A stretch of 41,552 nucleotides of DNA from Calothrix sp. FI2-JRJ7. Lineage in GTDB: Bacteria > Cyanobacteriota > Cyanobacteriia > Cyanobacteriales > Nostocaceae. Positions 24,130 through 32,593 of this stretch are shown piece by piece. The stretch is taken from the NCBI GenBank assembly GCA_019359675.1, contig JAHHGX010000033.1:1-41552 (forward strand), in the 5' to 3' direction. Positions within the stretch are counted from its first letter, which is position 1. Each line of letters opens with the position of its first letter. The notes under the pieces are model-generated. The model made no database searches. It was not told where the DNA came from and was given only the letters and a program-made list of their open reading frames with translations. The position numbers and the translations under genes are program-made.

Positions 24130-24378
24130 TTACGAGAAACTTAGTTTTTTATACTCTGAAGCTATTTCTTCTCCAAATCCTCCAGCTTCGATATGACGAA
24201 TAACTGACTGAACAATGGGTAAAGCAATACTCATGCCAAACAAAGCATTGAATCCAGCAACAACAACAGGCGCCGACAATAGTACAGTCAGTTCAGGAAT
24301 AAGCGCCAGAACAATGATAAACAGTAGAAAGAAAATGGGGGTAGCGATACCAGTTCTTACAACTTCAGCTAAAATCAA
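24130..24378 (-). pseudogene. 5'-truncated small membrane protein
   Basis: ILAEVVRTGIATPIFFLLFI, then LIPELTVLLSAPVVVAGFNA, with two hydrophobic helices, ending EEIASEYKKLSFS. The only start is a TTG at 24378. The frame is open a further few codons (EQYKDL) up to the edge of the GST remnant, where it meets a stop. This suggests that the true start was lost at that breakpoint. I do not recognise the family. If translated it would be an 82-residue two-helix membrane protein. Confidence 0.4.
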
Positions 24379-24391
24379 GTCTTTGTATTGC

Positions 24392-24650
24392 TCACAAAGT
24401 TATTTTTGCGTAAAAACCTTCGTCTGCACGTGCGTATGCTGGACGCTACATTAAATTATTCACATACTTGTATAAAATATCATCTGAATTCAACATTTGC
24501 AGTTTGAGGCCCCAAACTAAAATTCCCCCAACTACAATATCAGCAGCGGTAAATTGCTTTTCTACTAGATAATCATTATTAAGCAGCACATTTCTGAGGG
24601 ATTCAGCAAATAGGTTTAATTTTTTGGCGCCGAGCAGTTGTGCTGCACAT
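24392..24650 (-). pseudogene. Glutathione S-transferase C-terminal fragment
   Basis: The frame reads AAQLLGAKKLNLFAESLRN, then VEKQFTAADIVVGGILVWGL, NSDDILYKYVNNLM, stop (TAG at 24446-24448), RPAYARADEG. FTAADIVVG and QRPAYARA are hallmarks of the GST C-terminal helical domain; the stop replaces the Q of QRPAY. The N-terminal thioredoxin-like half is absent. 24394-24524 is repeated at 32467-32593 (about nine tenths identical by eye), so a piece of this gene exists twice in the window. Confidence 0.7.
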
Positions 24651-24688
24651 CAATTTTAGAATAGGCGCCTAATCATAAATCATGACGC

Positions 24689-25081
24689 CTAAACACTATC
24701 GTCCATCCAGCCACAATCAGGACAGTCAAAATGTATTATCGCCGTGTAGTCACGATTAAAAGTATAACCGCACTCTGGGCATTTTCCCGTAAATAAAGGA
24801 TGATTATCGATTATATGTAACTGCTGTTCAGTAGTTAGGTGTTGCGGCGCCTGCTTAACTCCATAGGTAATGCGCTTAATTACCAACTCATTGTTTATAT
24901 AGGTGGCGCCATCTGGTTCCCAAACTTCTGGTTTTTCTGCATCTGGGTCAAAAGCGAAGTATGGGCAACTATCACCCTCTGGGCCATCAGGCATAACTGC
25001 ACAAACCAGGTAAGGGTTGTGGCAGTAAAAACGACATTTTATACATTCAGGTATTTGGTGATTTGATGATGGTTTTTGCAT
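24689..25081 (-). CDS. Zinc-ribbon protein, intact copy
   Basis: 130 residues. Cysteines occur as CIKCRFYC near residue 13, then CPYF, and CPECG / CPDCG around the TFNRDYTAIIHF segment at the end, so two metal sites are likely. The middle (WEPDGATYINNELVIKRITY, APQHLTTEQQLHIIDNHPLF) is conserved with the pseudogene at 1460-1843, which shares nearly the full length. I know no function; small proteins like this are frequent on cyanobacterial plasmids. The copy here has GGCGCC at two places where the pseudogene has GGGGCC or GGCAGC. It stands alone between the GST scrap and the DUF4157 gene, with no clear ribosome site. Confidence 0.6.
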   Translation of the reverse strand: MQKPSSNHQIPECIKCRFYCHNPYLVCAVMPDGPEGDSCPYFAFDPDAEKPEVWEPDGATYINNELVIKRITYGVKQAPQHLTTEQQLHIIDNHPLFTGKCPECGYTFNRDYTAIIHFDCPDCGWMDDSV

Positions 25082-25256
25082 TGCGGCACTTTCTTAAAAT
25101 ACTTTCCATCATCTTAACTACTGAAGGAATAAAATTCAGGCGCCGAACATAGTAAGAAATTGAAAGTTTTACCGGGGTGCCTTTTAAGTGTATGGGATAT
25201 CGGCATCATCAAATGATGATTAAAAACATGTAGTTCAACCAGATAATAAAACTTGG

Positions 25257-26942
25257 TTATGGGGTGAATGTCGGTCTATTCATTCCCCAAGGATTACCAC
25301 TTCCCCAACCACTATTTTGCCAAGCTGTTTGTTGACTTGCTAAAGCACTATAGGTATTTGTAAGAACAAGAGTGTTTGTGGCAACAGGATTGCTATAAAA
25401 ACTATTGCTGGGAAAGAGGCTGTGCCGTAATATCTGGAAATCCCGCGTACCATCTGCCATAACCGTTAGCTGTATTTCAGTCCAGATGGGGGGAAAATTA
25501 GTTGGGGGAATATTGTTTGCAGTAGCTGTGCCAGCCAAGTATCCCGTTATGCCACCAAGCACTCCTCCTGCAATACCACCGCCTACAGTCCCCAATGGAC
25601 CGAAGAAAGTGCCTCCAGCAGCACCTAATTTAGCACCAGTCAAAGCACCAGCGGCAATTCCAACTCCAGCGCCAATCGTACCTGCGGCAACGCCAGCAGA
25701 GATAGTACGGGCGCCTACAAGTTGCTTAAACTGAACCCCCTGAATGCCGTTTTGAGTGATATTTGTTTGACTCCTAACAATTGGAAATCTTTCAGATGGG
25801 AGTCCAAATTGGCTAGGGCTAGTGTAAATACCACTATTACTGTGAAGTCCAGAACTAGCTATCGTTCTTGAATCATTCGTTGTTAGATATCCATGCAGAT
25901 AATTAGAAAAGCGAAATCCGGAACTACCTGTGATAAATCCTTCAGTAATGGTTGCGGGTGGCACCGGGTCTGGTACTCCTAATCGCCCTGAACCAGCAGG
26001 TGAAGAAGGATCAATCCAGCTTACTGAACCCGTAGATGCTTCAATCGTTCTAACTTGTTGTTGAGATGGTGGTGTAACTTCTGCTGTTCCCGTTTGTCTC
26101 GACTGACGTTGAACTTTACCTGTTTGCTGCACTACGTGGGTCAACTCATGTGCCGTCAACTCATTATTACCTGGCGCCTTTCCTCCTCCAAAGTAAATAT
26201 CACTACCATAAGTAAAAGCTTGGGCGCCTAACTTTCGATTCATTTGTACTGCTTCATTACCAGTATGTACGCGCACGGAACTAAAATCTGTACCAAAACG
26301 TGGTTCCATGAAGCTTCGTACATTATTAGCTAAAGGATTTCCTTCACCTTTACTGCTATTTAATTGACTTTCAATATTACTCCCAGCTTGGAAACTACCA
26401 TCACCCGCACGCTGTAATGAAGGTTTTGTTTGTACTTCGTTTTCTAAATAAGTATTTCTTTGGATAGATGCGTCTATAGATTTGCTTTGTAATTCATCTT
26501 CCGGCGCCTCTTCTTGCTGTACCAAAGGAGTAATATTAGTCACTAAAGGCTTAGTTTGTACTTTGTCTTCTGTTTGTTCAGAGGGTGCCATTCGTTGTAC
26601 GGCAGAATCAGGCATTGACATAACTTGACTTGCCATTGCATCAGCTTCTCGCTCGTATTTGTCTCCAGGGGCGCCGACTGTTAGTTTTGCCTGGGGACGT
26701 AAGGAAATTCGATTTATATCATGGACAACAGGCGCCTGCTTTAAAGGTTCTGGTTCTAGTTCATCATTAGAAAGTGTTTGAGATGATACATAGGGTAATG
26801 TTTGTATAGCGGAAGTATTTATTTCTGGGGTAAAGCCGCGTATTGGTGAAGCTAACGTTGGGGTATTCGGTGAGAAGAGGGAGGGATTTATTGTATTTGA
26901 TAAACCCGTTTTCTTGCGACTAACCTTAACGCTGTTCCTCAT
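25257..26942 (-). CDS. DUF4157 protein, likely toxin or contractile-injection-system cargo
   Basis: 561 residues. The N-terminal 200 are disordered, with repeated Q-T/S-K-P/S motifs (VQTKPL, LQSKSI, VQTKPSLQR). A DUF4157 domain follows (about 200-280): GNPLANNVRSFMEPRFGTDF, SSVRVHTGNEAVQMNRKLGA, ELTAHELTHVVQQTG, with the zinc-protease-like HELTH at 265-269. The C-terminal part is variable and includes a glycine/alanine-rich hydrophobic stretch (GAGVGIAAGALTGAKLGAAG and on, about 415-475) that could insert in a membrane. In other bacteria DUF4157 heads polymorphic toxins and eCIS-linked proteins. No injection-system gene is in the window. No classical signal peptide. The final domain is unknown to me. 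Confidence 0.7.
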   Translation of the reverse strand: MRNSVKVSRKKTGLSNTINPSLFSPNTPTLASPIRGFTPEINTSAIQTLPYVSSQTLSNDELEPEPLKQAPVVHDINRISLRPQAKLTVGAPGDKYEREADAMASQVMSMPDSAVQRMAPSEQTEDKVQTKPLVTNITPLVQQEEAPEDELQSKSIDASIQRNTYLENEVQTKPSLQRAGDGSFQAGSNIESQLNSSKGEGNPLANNVRSFMEPRFGTDFSSVRVHTGNEAVQMNRKLGAQAFTYGSDIYFGGGKAPGNNELTAHELTHVVQQTGKVQRQSRQTGTAEVTPPSQQQVRTIEASTGSVSWIDPSSPAGSGRLGVPDPVPPATITEGFITGSSGFRFSNYLHGYLTTNDSRTIASSGLHSNSGIYTSPSQFGLPSERFPIVRSQTNITQNGIQGVQFKQLVGARTISAGVAAGTIGAGVGIAAGALTGAKLGAAGGTFFGPLGTVGGGIAGGVLGGITGYLAGTATANNIPPTNFPPIWTEIQLTVMADGTRDFQILRHSLFPSNSFYSNPVATNTLVLTNTYSALASQQTAWQNSGWGSGNPWGMNRPTFTP

Positions 26943-27019
26943 TTACCAAATCCTCTTTGACAAATTCCTCTAAAAGTATTATGAGTAAACACCAAATACG
27001 ATGTTATAGACTAAGGTCT

Positions 27020-27166
27020 AAACTTCTATACAAGAGAAGCGCGCGGGTTTAGTCAAGAAGGATTAGCGCGCGCAGTTGGAGTATCACTAAACACGATGCA
27101 GCAGTGGAACTATTAGGTTGTGAAGTAGGGGATTTGTTAGAATGGCGCCGAAACTGAAGTTACGCT
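27020..27166 (+). pseudogene. XRE-type regulator remnant
   Basis: One frame reads REARGFSQEGLARAVGVSLN then TMQQWN and stops. The next frame reads AVELLGCEVGDLLEWR. Together they are the first helix-turn-helix and the last helix of a common cyanobacterial XRE regulator (pattern REARGLSQEALA...LGCEVGDLLEW), with about 20 residues deleted between. Only a fossil. Confidence 0.65.
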
Positions 27167-27175
27167 TTGGAGCTA

Positions 27176-28402
27176 TTAGTTTTCCCAAGAAGGGTAATAA
27201 TCAAACAGCCATCTAAACTGTAAGTTGGCTAACCAAGTGGGAGTAAGCTTGTAAATAGAATCGCGAAGTAAACATCCTATTATTGAGTCGGTTTGTCCAA
27301 GCTGACCGACTTGTCGAGAGGTCGTAAATACACGAGTTACTCGTTGGCTGCGACTACTCTCAAATTGACGTAATAGTAACTCTTCTTGCTTTTGGCTAAC
27401 CTCTGAGGATAGTAACTTTACAAGTTCAAAGGCATCTTCTATTGCCATACAACCTCCTTGACCAAGATTTGGTTGAACGGGGTGCGCTGCATCTCCTATT
27501 AGAGTTACCCGTCCTCTTCCCCAGGAAGTAGCTAAAGGTTGCCGATCGAAAATGTCATCCCGATAGATACTTTCGTTTTTTAAAACCTTAATGATTGTGG
27601 GTACAGGTTCGCTATAGTCTGAAAAAATTGACTGCAAGGCTTGCAAGGAACCCCCAACTGAGTCATCATTACTACCCTGTTTACTGTTATTAAAAGCATA
27701 GAACGAGAATTGGCCTGCTCCAACATCAAAATATCCAAAGCGGTTTCCTCGACCCCAAAATTCTAACCAACTATATTGTTTATCCAGTGGAATACTTGAG
27801 CCGTTGAAAAAACCTCTCCAGCAACACATACCACTGTAGATAGGTTCTTCTAATCGTTCTTCACCATTTAGGCAAGCACGTACTTGTGAGTAAAGACCAT
27901 CGGCGCCGACTAACACGTCCCCAGTTGTTGTACTACCATCTTTAAAGTAAACTTTTACATTATGTTCAGTTTCCTCAAATTTTTCAAAAGCAATACCAGT
28001 CCGTACTATTCCTGTATCTAACGCCTCATAAAGAATTTGTTGTAATAATGGTCTTGAAAGACATATTCCTAAATCTTCTTCCCCAATAATTTGTGGGGAG
28101 CTAATATAAAGTGGAATTCCCTTTTTACTAAAAAATGCACCCTTTAAAATTTTTCCTCCCTGTTGGTAAAAACGTTGATAAATTTTCCCTGAACGCAGGA
28201 GTTTACAAACACGTATAGCGTTTGTTTGAATAAATATACCACCTGGTCCAGAAAGCATTGCACTCAATTCACGTTTCTCGTATAGCTCAACTTGAATGCC
28301 TGCATCCAGACACGCACAAGCTAGAGTCAATCCACCGATTCCACCCCCAATGATAATTACCTTTGATACTGAGGACTTGGTTGCTTTATTGAATGGTTGC
28401 AT
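27176..28402 (-). CDS. FAD-dependent monooxygenase
   Basis: 408 residues from ATG 28402. The N-terminal FAD-binding fold is VIIIGGGIGGLTLACACLDA followed by the acidic end of strand 2 (VELYEKR). The mid segment is GDVLVGADGLYSQVR (DG motif), and the second FAD motif is GDAAHPVQPNLGQGG (about 303-317). It belongs to the PHBH/UbiH class, close to zeaxanthin-epoxidase-like and salicylate-hydroxylase-like enzymes, which use NAD(P)H and O2 to hydroxylate or epoxidise aromatic or isoprenoid substrates. The substrate cannot be told from sequence. Full length with intact motifs, so probably active. It is a single gene; the XRE remnant ends 10 bp after its stop. Confidence 0.85.
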   Translation of the reverse strand: MQPFNKATKSSVSKVIIIGGGIGGLTLACACLDAGIQVELYEKRELSAMLSGPGGIFIQTNAIRVCKLLRSGKIYQRFYQQGGKILKGAFFSKKGIPLYISSPQIIGEEDLGICLSRPLLQQILYEALDTGIVRTGIAFEKFEETEHNVKVYFKDGSTTTGDVLVGADGLYSQVRACLNGEERLEEPIYSGMCCWRGFFNGSSIPLDKQYSWLEFWGRGNRFGYFDVGAGQFSFYAFNNSKQGSNDDSVGGSLQALQSIFSDYSEPVPTIIKVLKNESIYRDDIFDRQPLATSWGRGRVTLIGDAAHPVQPNLGQGGCMAIEDAFELVKLLSSEVSQKQEELLLRQFESSRSQRVTRVFTTSRQVGQLGQTDSIIGCLLRDSIYKLTPTWLANLQFRWLFDYYPSWEN

Positions 28403-28405
28403 CAC

Positions 28406-28759
28406 TTATTCCAAATAAGGTTTGTATGTTTTTATATACTTAATGATTGAAAGGGAGATAAAAAAGATGAGCATCAATAAGCTATAGACAATCCACAAGA
28501 TTTCCTCCTAATCCAAAATCTAGAAACAGTTGTTGACATGAAATAGTTCGCATTATAAGCGCAAGAAGTTTAAATACATGTTAATTAAGGCACTTGCGAT
28601 TTTCGTGGGTACAGGCGCCTTATTTCTCCATAAAATAGGCGCTCTATATGTACTAAATATTACTATAAATATGATGAATGAATATAATTATTACAAAAAA
28701 GATAATTAAAATATAGCTATATAGTTATTTATTTTTGGTTATAAATTATTAATTGTACT
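28406..28759. other. AT-rich intergenic DNA
   Basis: No gene supported. It includes the upstream region of the monooxygenase and one GGCGCC (about 28615). It ends where the duplicated helicase piece begins. Confidence 0.5.
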
Positions 28760-28950
28760 GGCGCCGGGTATCATCAAAGCTGGTTACAAACCAACCGACT
28801 CGTTGATACAAGTTGGTAGTATTCAAACTCTCGCGCGTCGTAAAAATTATCCAGGCGCCGGATTGGTTATTATTGACGAAGCTCACCATGCGTCGGCAAA
28901 CAGTTATCGTAAATTAATCGAAGCTTATCCAAATGCCTTAATTCTGGGTG
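28760..28950 (+). pseudogene. Duplicated fragment of the RadD-like helicase gene
   Basis: 191 bp matching 39280-39470 without gaps, with 9 differences by my count (about 95 % identical). It encodes APGIIKAGYKPTDSLIQVGS through the DEAH box and LILG, in frame. Four of the differences are one block, AGGC for CTTA, which makes a GGCGCC here that the full gene lacks (28852-28857). There is no Walker A and no C-terminal half. It ends abruptly at the junction with an SDR fragment. Confidence 0.9.
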
Positions 28951-29256
28951 AAACGGACAGTTTTTACCTCATCAAGTGGAGTAATCCAAACCAATCCAAA
29001 TCAGGCTGCCAATGAAACAGCTCCCTACAGTAAATTTGCTCAAAAGAATCTTTATTTCAAAACTAAGGTTTTAGCAGAACAGGAAATTTATCGATTCCTA
29101 GAAACCAGCCATATGGATGTGGTGATGATTCTGCCTGGTTGGATGATGGGATCTGGGGACGCTGCACCAACGAGCGCAGGGCAACTTGTATTGGATTTAT
29201 TAGCAAGTAAACTGCCTGGGATTATTGTAAGCGCTAACCTGGTAGGAGGTAAGTAA
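28951..29256 (+). pseudogene. NAD-dependent epimerase (SDR) internal fragment
   Basis: KRTVFTSSSGVIQTNPNQAA, then KFAQKNLYFKTKVLAEQEIY (the catalytic Y-x-x-x-K is NLYFKTKV), MDVVMILPGWMMGSGDAAPT, GQLVLDLLASKLPGI. This is the middle of an extended SDR epimerase or dehydratase. The NAD-binding GxxGxxG start is missing and the frame stops at LVGGK. It is joined in another frame to the helicase fragment, with GGTG at the seam. Confidence 0.75.
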
Positions 29257-29414
29257 GAGGTGCCTCTTTTAGCTGTTCATACAGAAACGCTCCGTAAAAG
29301 TATTGTTGAAGTAAAATTGACTTTAGTACAATTGTTTTATCTGTCAGCTAAGAGTAAGACTTTTTGATCAGTATTATAATACAATTATGTAGTATATAGT
29401 AATATAAAGTTAGT

Positions 29415-30071
29415 ATGATGAGTGAAACTCCTTGTTTGAACGCGGTAGTAGAATTACTTTGGTCTCAAGTGCATCTCGAAGTACCGTGGCAAATTGCGGA
29501 TTATGAGCCGTCTTCGTTTATGAGCTTACACGGCGATATGACATCGTGTGAAGTTGGTTTAATAATTGGTCAATTAGTAAACTATAAGCGTCTGAAAGAA
29601 AAAGGTAATGTAAACGATGTTTTACATCAAATAATTGAGTCTGAATCAATGGGTTTGCCTGGTGGTCTTCAAGCAATAAACAGTGCTGGTAAAGTAATTA
29701 GTCCTGGTTGCTGTTGTGATCTTGACTCATGGAGGGATTGGTTAGATTTTTTGCAAACTGGACAATCGCCCTGGCTTGGTCATAGCCCAGGTGCTTGGAT
29801 TGAAACAGTCGGTGGTCTTATCCGCGTATGTTCAGGTGGAGGAATGTATCCTGAACAGGATAGTTTTCACATCGATTTTGAACGAACCGCATTCGAGAAG
29901 CAATTAGAAAAGGTACAGCAAGATTTAAGTGATTTTGTACTATTAGTTGAATTATGGGCTGCTGGTGTTGGGTTTCCACAGTCGTGGGAGCTAGCTAAAA
30001 AATTTGATCAGTTTTTTTACATTTCTGCGGCGCCTACTCCACTACTGAATACTATGGGTAAATTGTATTAA
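29415..30071 (+). CDS. Hypothetical protein with CCC motif, possibly immunity-like
   Basis: 218 residues. The distinctive part is ISPGCCCDLDSWRDWLDFLQ, TGQSPWLGHSPGAWIETV, LIRVCSGGG, which I recall from uncharacterised bacterial proteins of the same pattern (PGCCCGLE-WREW...PWLGHDP). It has no signal or membrane segment. That family is sometimes found with toxins, and the following gene also looks like a small soluble partner, but this is weak inference. Start at the first of two ATGs. The GGCGCC near the stop is in frame. Confidence 0.5.
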   Translation: MMSETPCLNAVVELLWSQVHLEVPWQIADYEPSSFMSLHGDMTSCEVGLIIGQLVNYKRLKEKGNVNDVLHQIIESESMGLPGGLQAINSAGKVISPGCCCDLDSWRDWLDFLQTGQSPWLGHSPGAWIETVGGLIRVCSGGGMYPEQDSFHIDFERTAFEKQLEKVQQDLSDFVLLVELWAAGVGFPQSWELAKKFDQFFYISAAPTPLLNTMGKLY

Positions 30072-30219
30072 TATTTGCGGCACCGAAGGAAACAGCGAAC
30101 TAGTACCTGAATCAGTGCCGATAGCAGCAGCTCTAGGTAATGGTATTGTTAGTATTATAATTACATAATTATGGCGTAAGTATTTAAAGAGTATAAGCGA
30201 GTGAATCTTGCATTTAGTT

Positions 30220-30735
30220 ATGTGCAGCACGTATTTTATTTGTTGGTATAGACTTGACTATGTTAATGGGTATCTAATTTGGTACACCAATGATATTGAT
30301 AGGGTGCTAGTGGATAGCATTACTGGAAAAATTCCTGTTTTTCAGGATATAGCGAGTTTGCAAGGCTATGGGGAAAACATTGGCTTACAATTGCAAGAAG
30401 AGGTATCGATTTTACACGATTTGGATATAGTGCAGTCTTGGTTAGCAAATCCAATAAGTGAGAAGATTGATTGTAACTCTTTCTTATCTATTTGGAATTT
30501 GTTTACAGATGTGGCAAGTTCTGTCAATGATTCAACCTTTGATTACAGGCGCCAAGAAACCGACAAAATTTATAACAAACTTTTCTTTGGTAATAACTTG
30601 CCAGCAATTACACAGGAAGGAGAGTATTACGAACCTGTTTGGGCAGTTGATGAGGTCAAAATGCTTTCGGGAGTTTTAGAATACGGACTTTCCATGTTTC
30701 GGCAAGCTACTCAACCTCAATATTACAGTAATTAG
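30220..30735 (+). CDS. Hypothetical soluble protein
   Basis: 171 residues from ATG 30220; a TTG at 30208 is also possible. Visible: MCSTYFICWYRLDYVNGYLI, DSITGKIPVFQDIASLQGYG, VQSWLANPISEKIDCNSFLS, NNLPAITQEGEYYEPVW. Acidic, mixed alpha/beta. It has the look of single-domain immunity or SUKH-like accessory proteins, but I cannot assign a family. Same strand as the gene before, with a 148-bp gap. Confidence 0.5.
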   Translation: MCSTYFICWYRLDYVNGYLIWYTNDIDRVLVDSITGKIPVFQDIASLQGYGENIGLQLQEEVSILHDLDIVQSWLANPISEKIDCNSFLSIWNLFTDVASSVNDSTFDYRRQETDKIYNKLFFGNNLPAITQEGEYYEPVWAVDEVKMLSGVLEYGLSMFRQATQPQYYSN

Positions 30736-30926
30736 TAAGTGAGCATTTTCGTAATCCGGCACCGACTGTAGCGCTTTGGGATAGGTATTGCTGGAATCGC
30801 TATTACTCAACTATGAAAGTGAACCTCTGCAACTAGAGCTATTAGGTCGGTGCCTGCCTAATTTTTTACCGCATTAAGTTTAAAATTTAGTTAAAATTAA
30901 GTACAACGGTTAAGAGGTGTACAGCA

Positions 30927-31400
30927 ATGAATACACTCCAATACTGGCATCCGGTTATACAAAGTAAGAAGTTAGGTCGTAAACCTGTCTGTATCAAACT
31001 GTGTGGGCAAGAAATTGTGTTATTCAGAGGAGAACAAAATTCAATCGGCGCCCTGAAAAATAGCTGTCCTCACCGTGGTATGAGACTGTCGGAAGGTTGG
31101 ATAAAAGATAACCGTTTAGTGTGTCCTTATCATGGATGGAGTTATGATTGTGATGGCAAAGGATTTAGTCCGAGTACACCACAACTTCATGTTTGTGCCC
31201 AGAGATTTGATATAGTTGAACGCTATGGTGCTATTTGGATTAAGTCCTTTGATTCGCAGGCAGAGTTCCCGCAACTTGATTTTAGTTCTTATGAGTATAT
31301 ATGTACTTTAGAGCATCATGTTGACGCACCGTTAGGAGTGGACAAATATCTAAGTATGGAACATGGGGCACCATATCTAAAAATTTCTTGTGCATCTTAG
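30927..31400 (+). pseudogene. Rieske oxygenase alpha-subunit, 3'-truncated
   Basis: 157 residues. The Rieske centre is complete: C47-P-H49-R-G and C66-P-Y-H69-G-W, the ligands of a [2Fe-2S] cluster, inside ALKNSCPHRGMRLSEGW and DNRLVCPYHGWSYDCDGKG. Oxygenases of this kind need a C-terminal catalytic domain of about 200 residues with a mononuclear iron site; after HHVDAPLGVD the sequence turns into YLSMEHGAPYLKIS and stops. The turn coincides with a 39-bp sequence that has a related copy at 36421-36459. It could be a stand-alone ferredoxin-like piece, but decay is likelier. Confidence 0.65.
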
Positions 31401-31506
31401 TGTTAACTTCTCCGAAATCATAAAGCCAGCAGTTGTAGAAACTACTATACAAACGAGATTATTATTAACTTTTTATATTAAAGCGCGCCTTGGATACCGC
31501 AACGCC

Positions 31507-31534
31507 AACCCAGTCTCTTGTAGACTGGGTTTTT
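31507..31534 (+). terminator. Intrinsic terminator-like hairpin
   Basis: AACCCAGTC (31507-31515) pairs perfectly with GACTGGGTT (31523-31531), followed by TTTGG. It would end transcripts from the Rieske remnant. The right arm with its tail (ACTGGGTTTTTGGTTA) also occurs near 24078. Confidence 0.55.
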
Positions 31535-31669
31535 GGTTACAAATTGTAAATGTTATTATACGTATAAAATTAGACTAAAATTTATGTGAAAAATGAGTAA
31601 TATATAATTTTATTTGATAAAAACACAGTAATCTGCTATGTAATTAAAACCCTAAATATAGATAAAACG

Positions 31670-32422
31670 ATGCGGAAGTTGGTATTAAATTGTTACAAAG
31701 TGATTGCTGCAACAGCGCTTACAACCATTGCAGTTACCTCACAAGTCACTGCATCATATGGTATTACATTTGTAACTCAAAGTAGTGCTTTAGGAGACAA
31801 TGACCAATTAGATTGGTCTAATTTAGGTGTTCCATCCCCTTTTAACTTTTTACCAAATTCGTTCGGCGCCACATCTAGTAACGGTTTGAAGTTAAACGTA
31901 GACATTGCAACATCAAATGTACCAGGTGTGACATCACCGCTGGTTTTTCAAACTTTACCACCACCAGGAGGAATTCCAACCAATTTTGCAGCAGGCGATT
32001 TTCTGCTATTTACAGGGTTTAATCCACGAACTTTTCCTGCGGTCGGTAATCCCGGTCCATTGAGTATTACCTTTGAAAAACCAGTGCAAGCGGTTGGAAC
32101 TCAAATAGCCGTAGATGATACAACAACTTTCACAGCTTTCATTTCAGCTTTTGATAATGACAGTAACTTATTGGGTACTTTCTCGGCGCCTGGAACTTCT
32201 TCTCTAAATCTAGATAACTCAGCTTTATTTTTAGGAGTTAAAAGCGATACAGCAAATATTGCACGATTAGTTTTTAGCACTTCAGAAAACAACCGTGCGT
32301 TTGCGATAAATAAATTAAGACTAGCGACAGTACCTGAGCCTAGTTTAACAGGAGCAATTTATGCACTTAGTGCTTTAGGAATGATTTTTGCAGTGAAGCG
32401 AAAATTAAAACTCGTGTGTTAA
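31670..32422 (+). CDS. PEP-CTERM exported protein
   Basis: 250 residues. Signal peptide (KLVLNCYKVIAATALTTIAV, cut near VTA-SYG), a beta-rich body without a family I can name (LSITFEKPVQAVGTQIAVDD, FSAPGTSSLNLDNSALFLGV, the jelly-roll-like pattern common in this class), then VPEPSLTGAIYALSALGMIF and KRKLK, a clear PEP-CTERM signal. Third protein of this class in the window. Single gene with its own promoter; a GGCGCC 12 bp after the stop. Confidence 0.75.
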   Translation: MRKLVLNCYKVIAATALTTIAVTSQVTASYGITFVTQSSALGDNDQLDWSNLGVPSPFNFLPNSFGATSSNGLKLNVDIATSNVPGVTSPLVFQTLPPPGGIPTNFAAGDFLLFTGFNPRTFPAVGNPGPLSITFEKPVQAVGTQIAVDDTTTFTAFISAFDNDSNLLGTFSAPGTSSLNLDNSALFLGVKSDTANIARLVFSTSENNRAFAINKLRLATVPEPSLTGAIYALSALGMIFAVKRKLKLVC

Positions 32423-32472
32423 TTACTGTAAGGCGCCCAATTATAAATTACAGTTTACGGTGCCTTACAAAG

Positions 32473-32593
32473 TTATTTTTGCAAACCTTCGTCTGCACGT
32501 GGGTATGCTGGACGCTGCATTAAAATATTCAAATACTTATATAAAATATTATCTGAATTCAACATTTGCAGTTTAAGTGCCCAAACTAAAATT
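32473..32593 (-). pseudogene. Second glutathione S-transferase scrap
   Basis: ILVWALKLQMLNSDNILYKY, then LMQRPAYPRADEG and a stop. About 40 codons, the same piece as in 24392-24650 but with the Q of QRPAY kept. It abuts the start codon of the acetyltransferase gene on the other strand, so its left and right limits look like recombination edges. Confidence 0.65.

Noticed and set aside
25405-25734. 109-codon plus-strand frame, proline/alanine rich
   Set aside because: Antisense of the glycine/alanine-rich part of the DUF4157 protein; its composition is a mirror effect.
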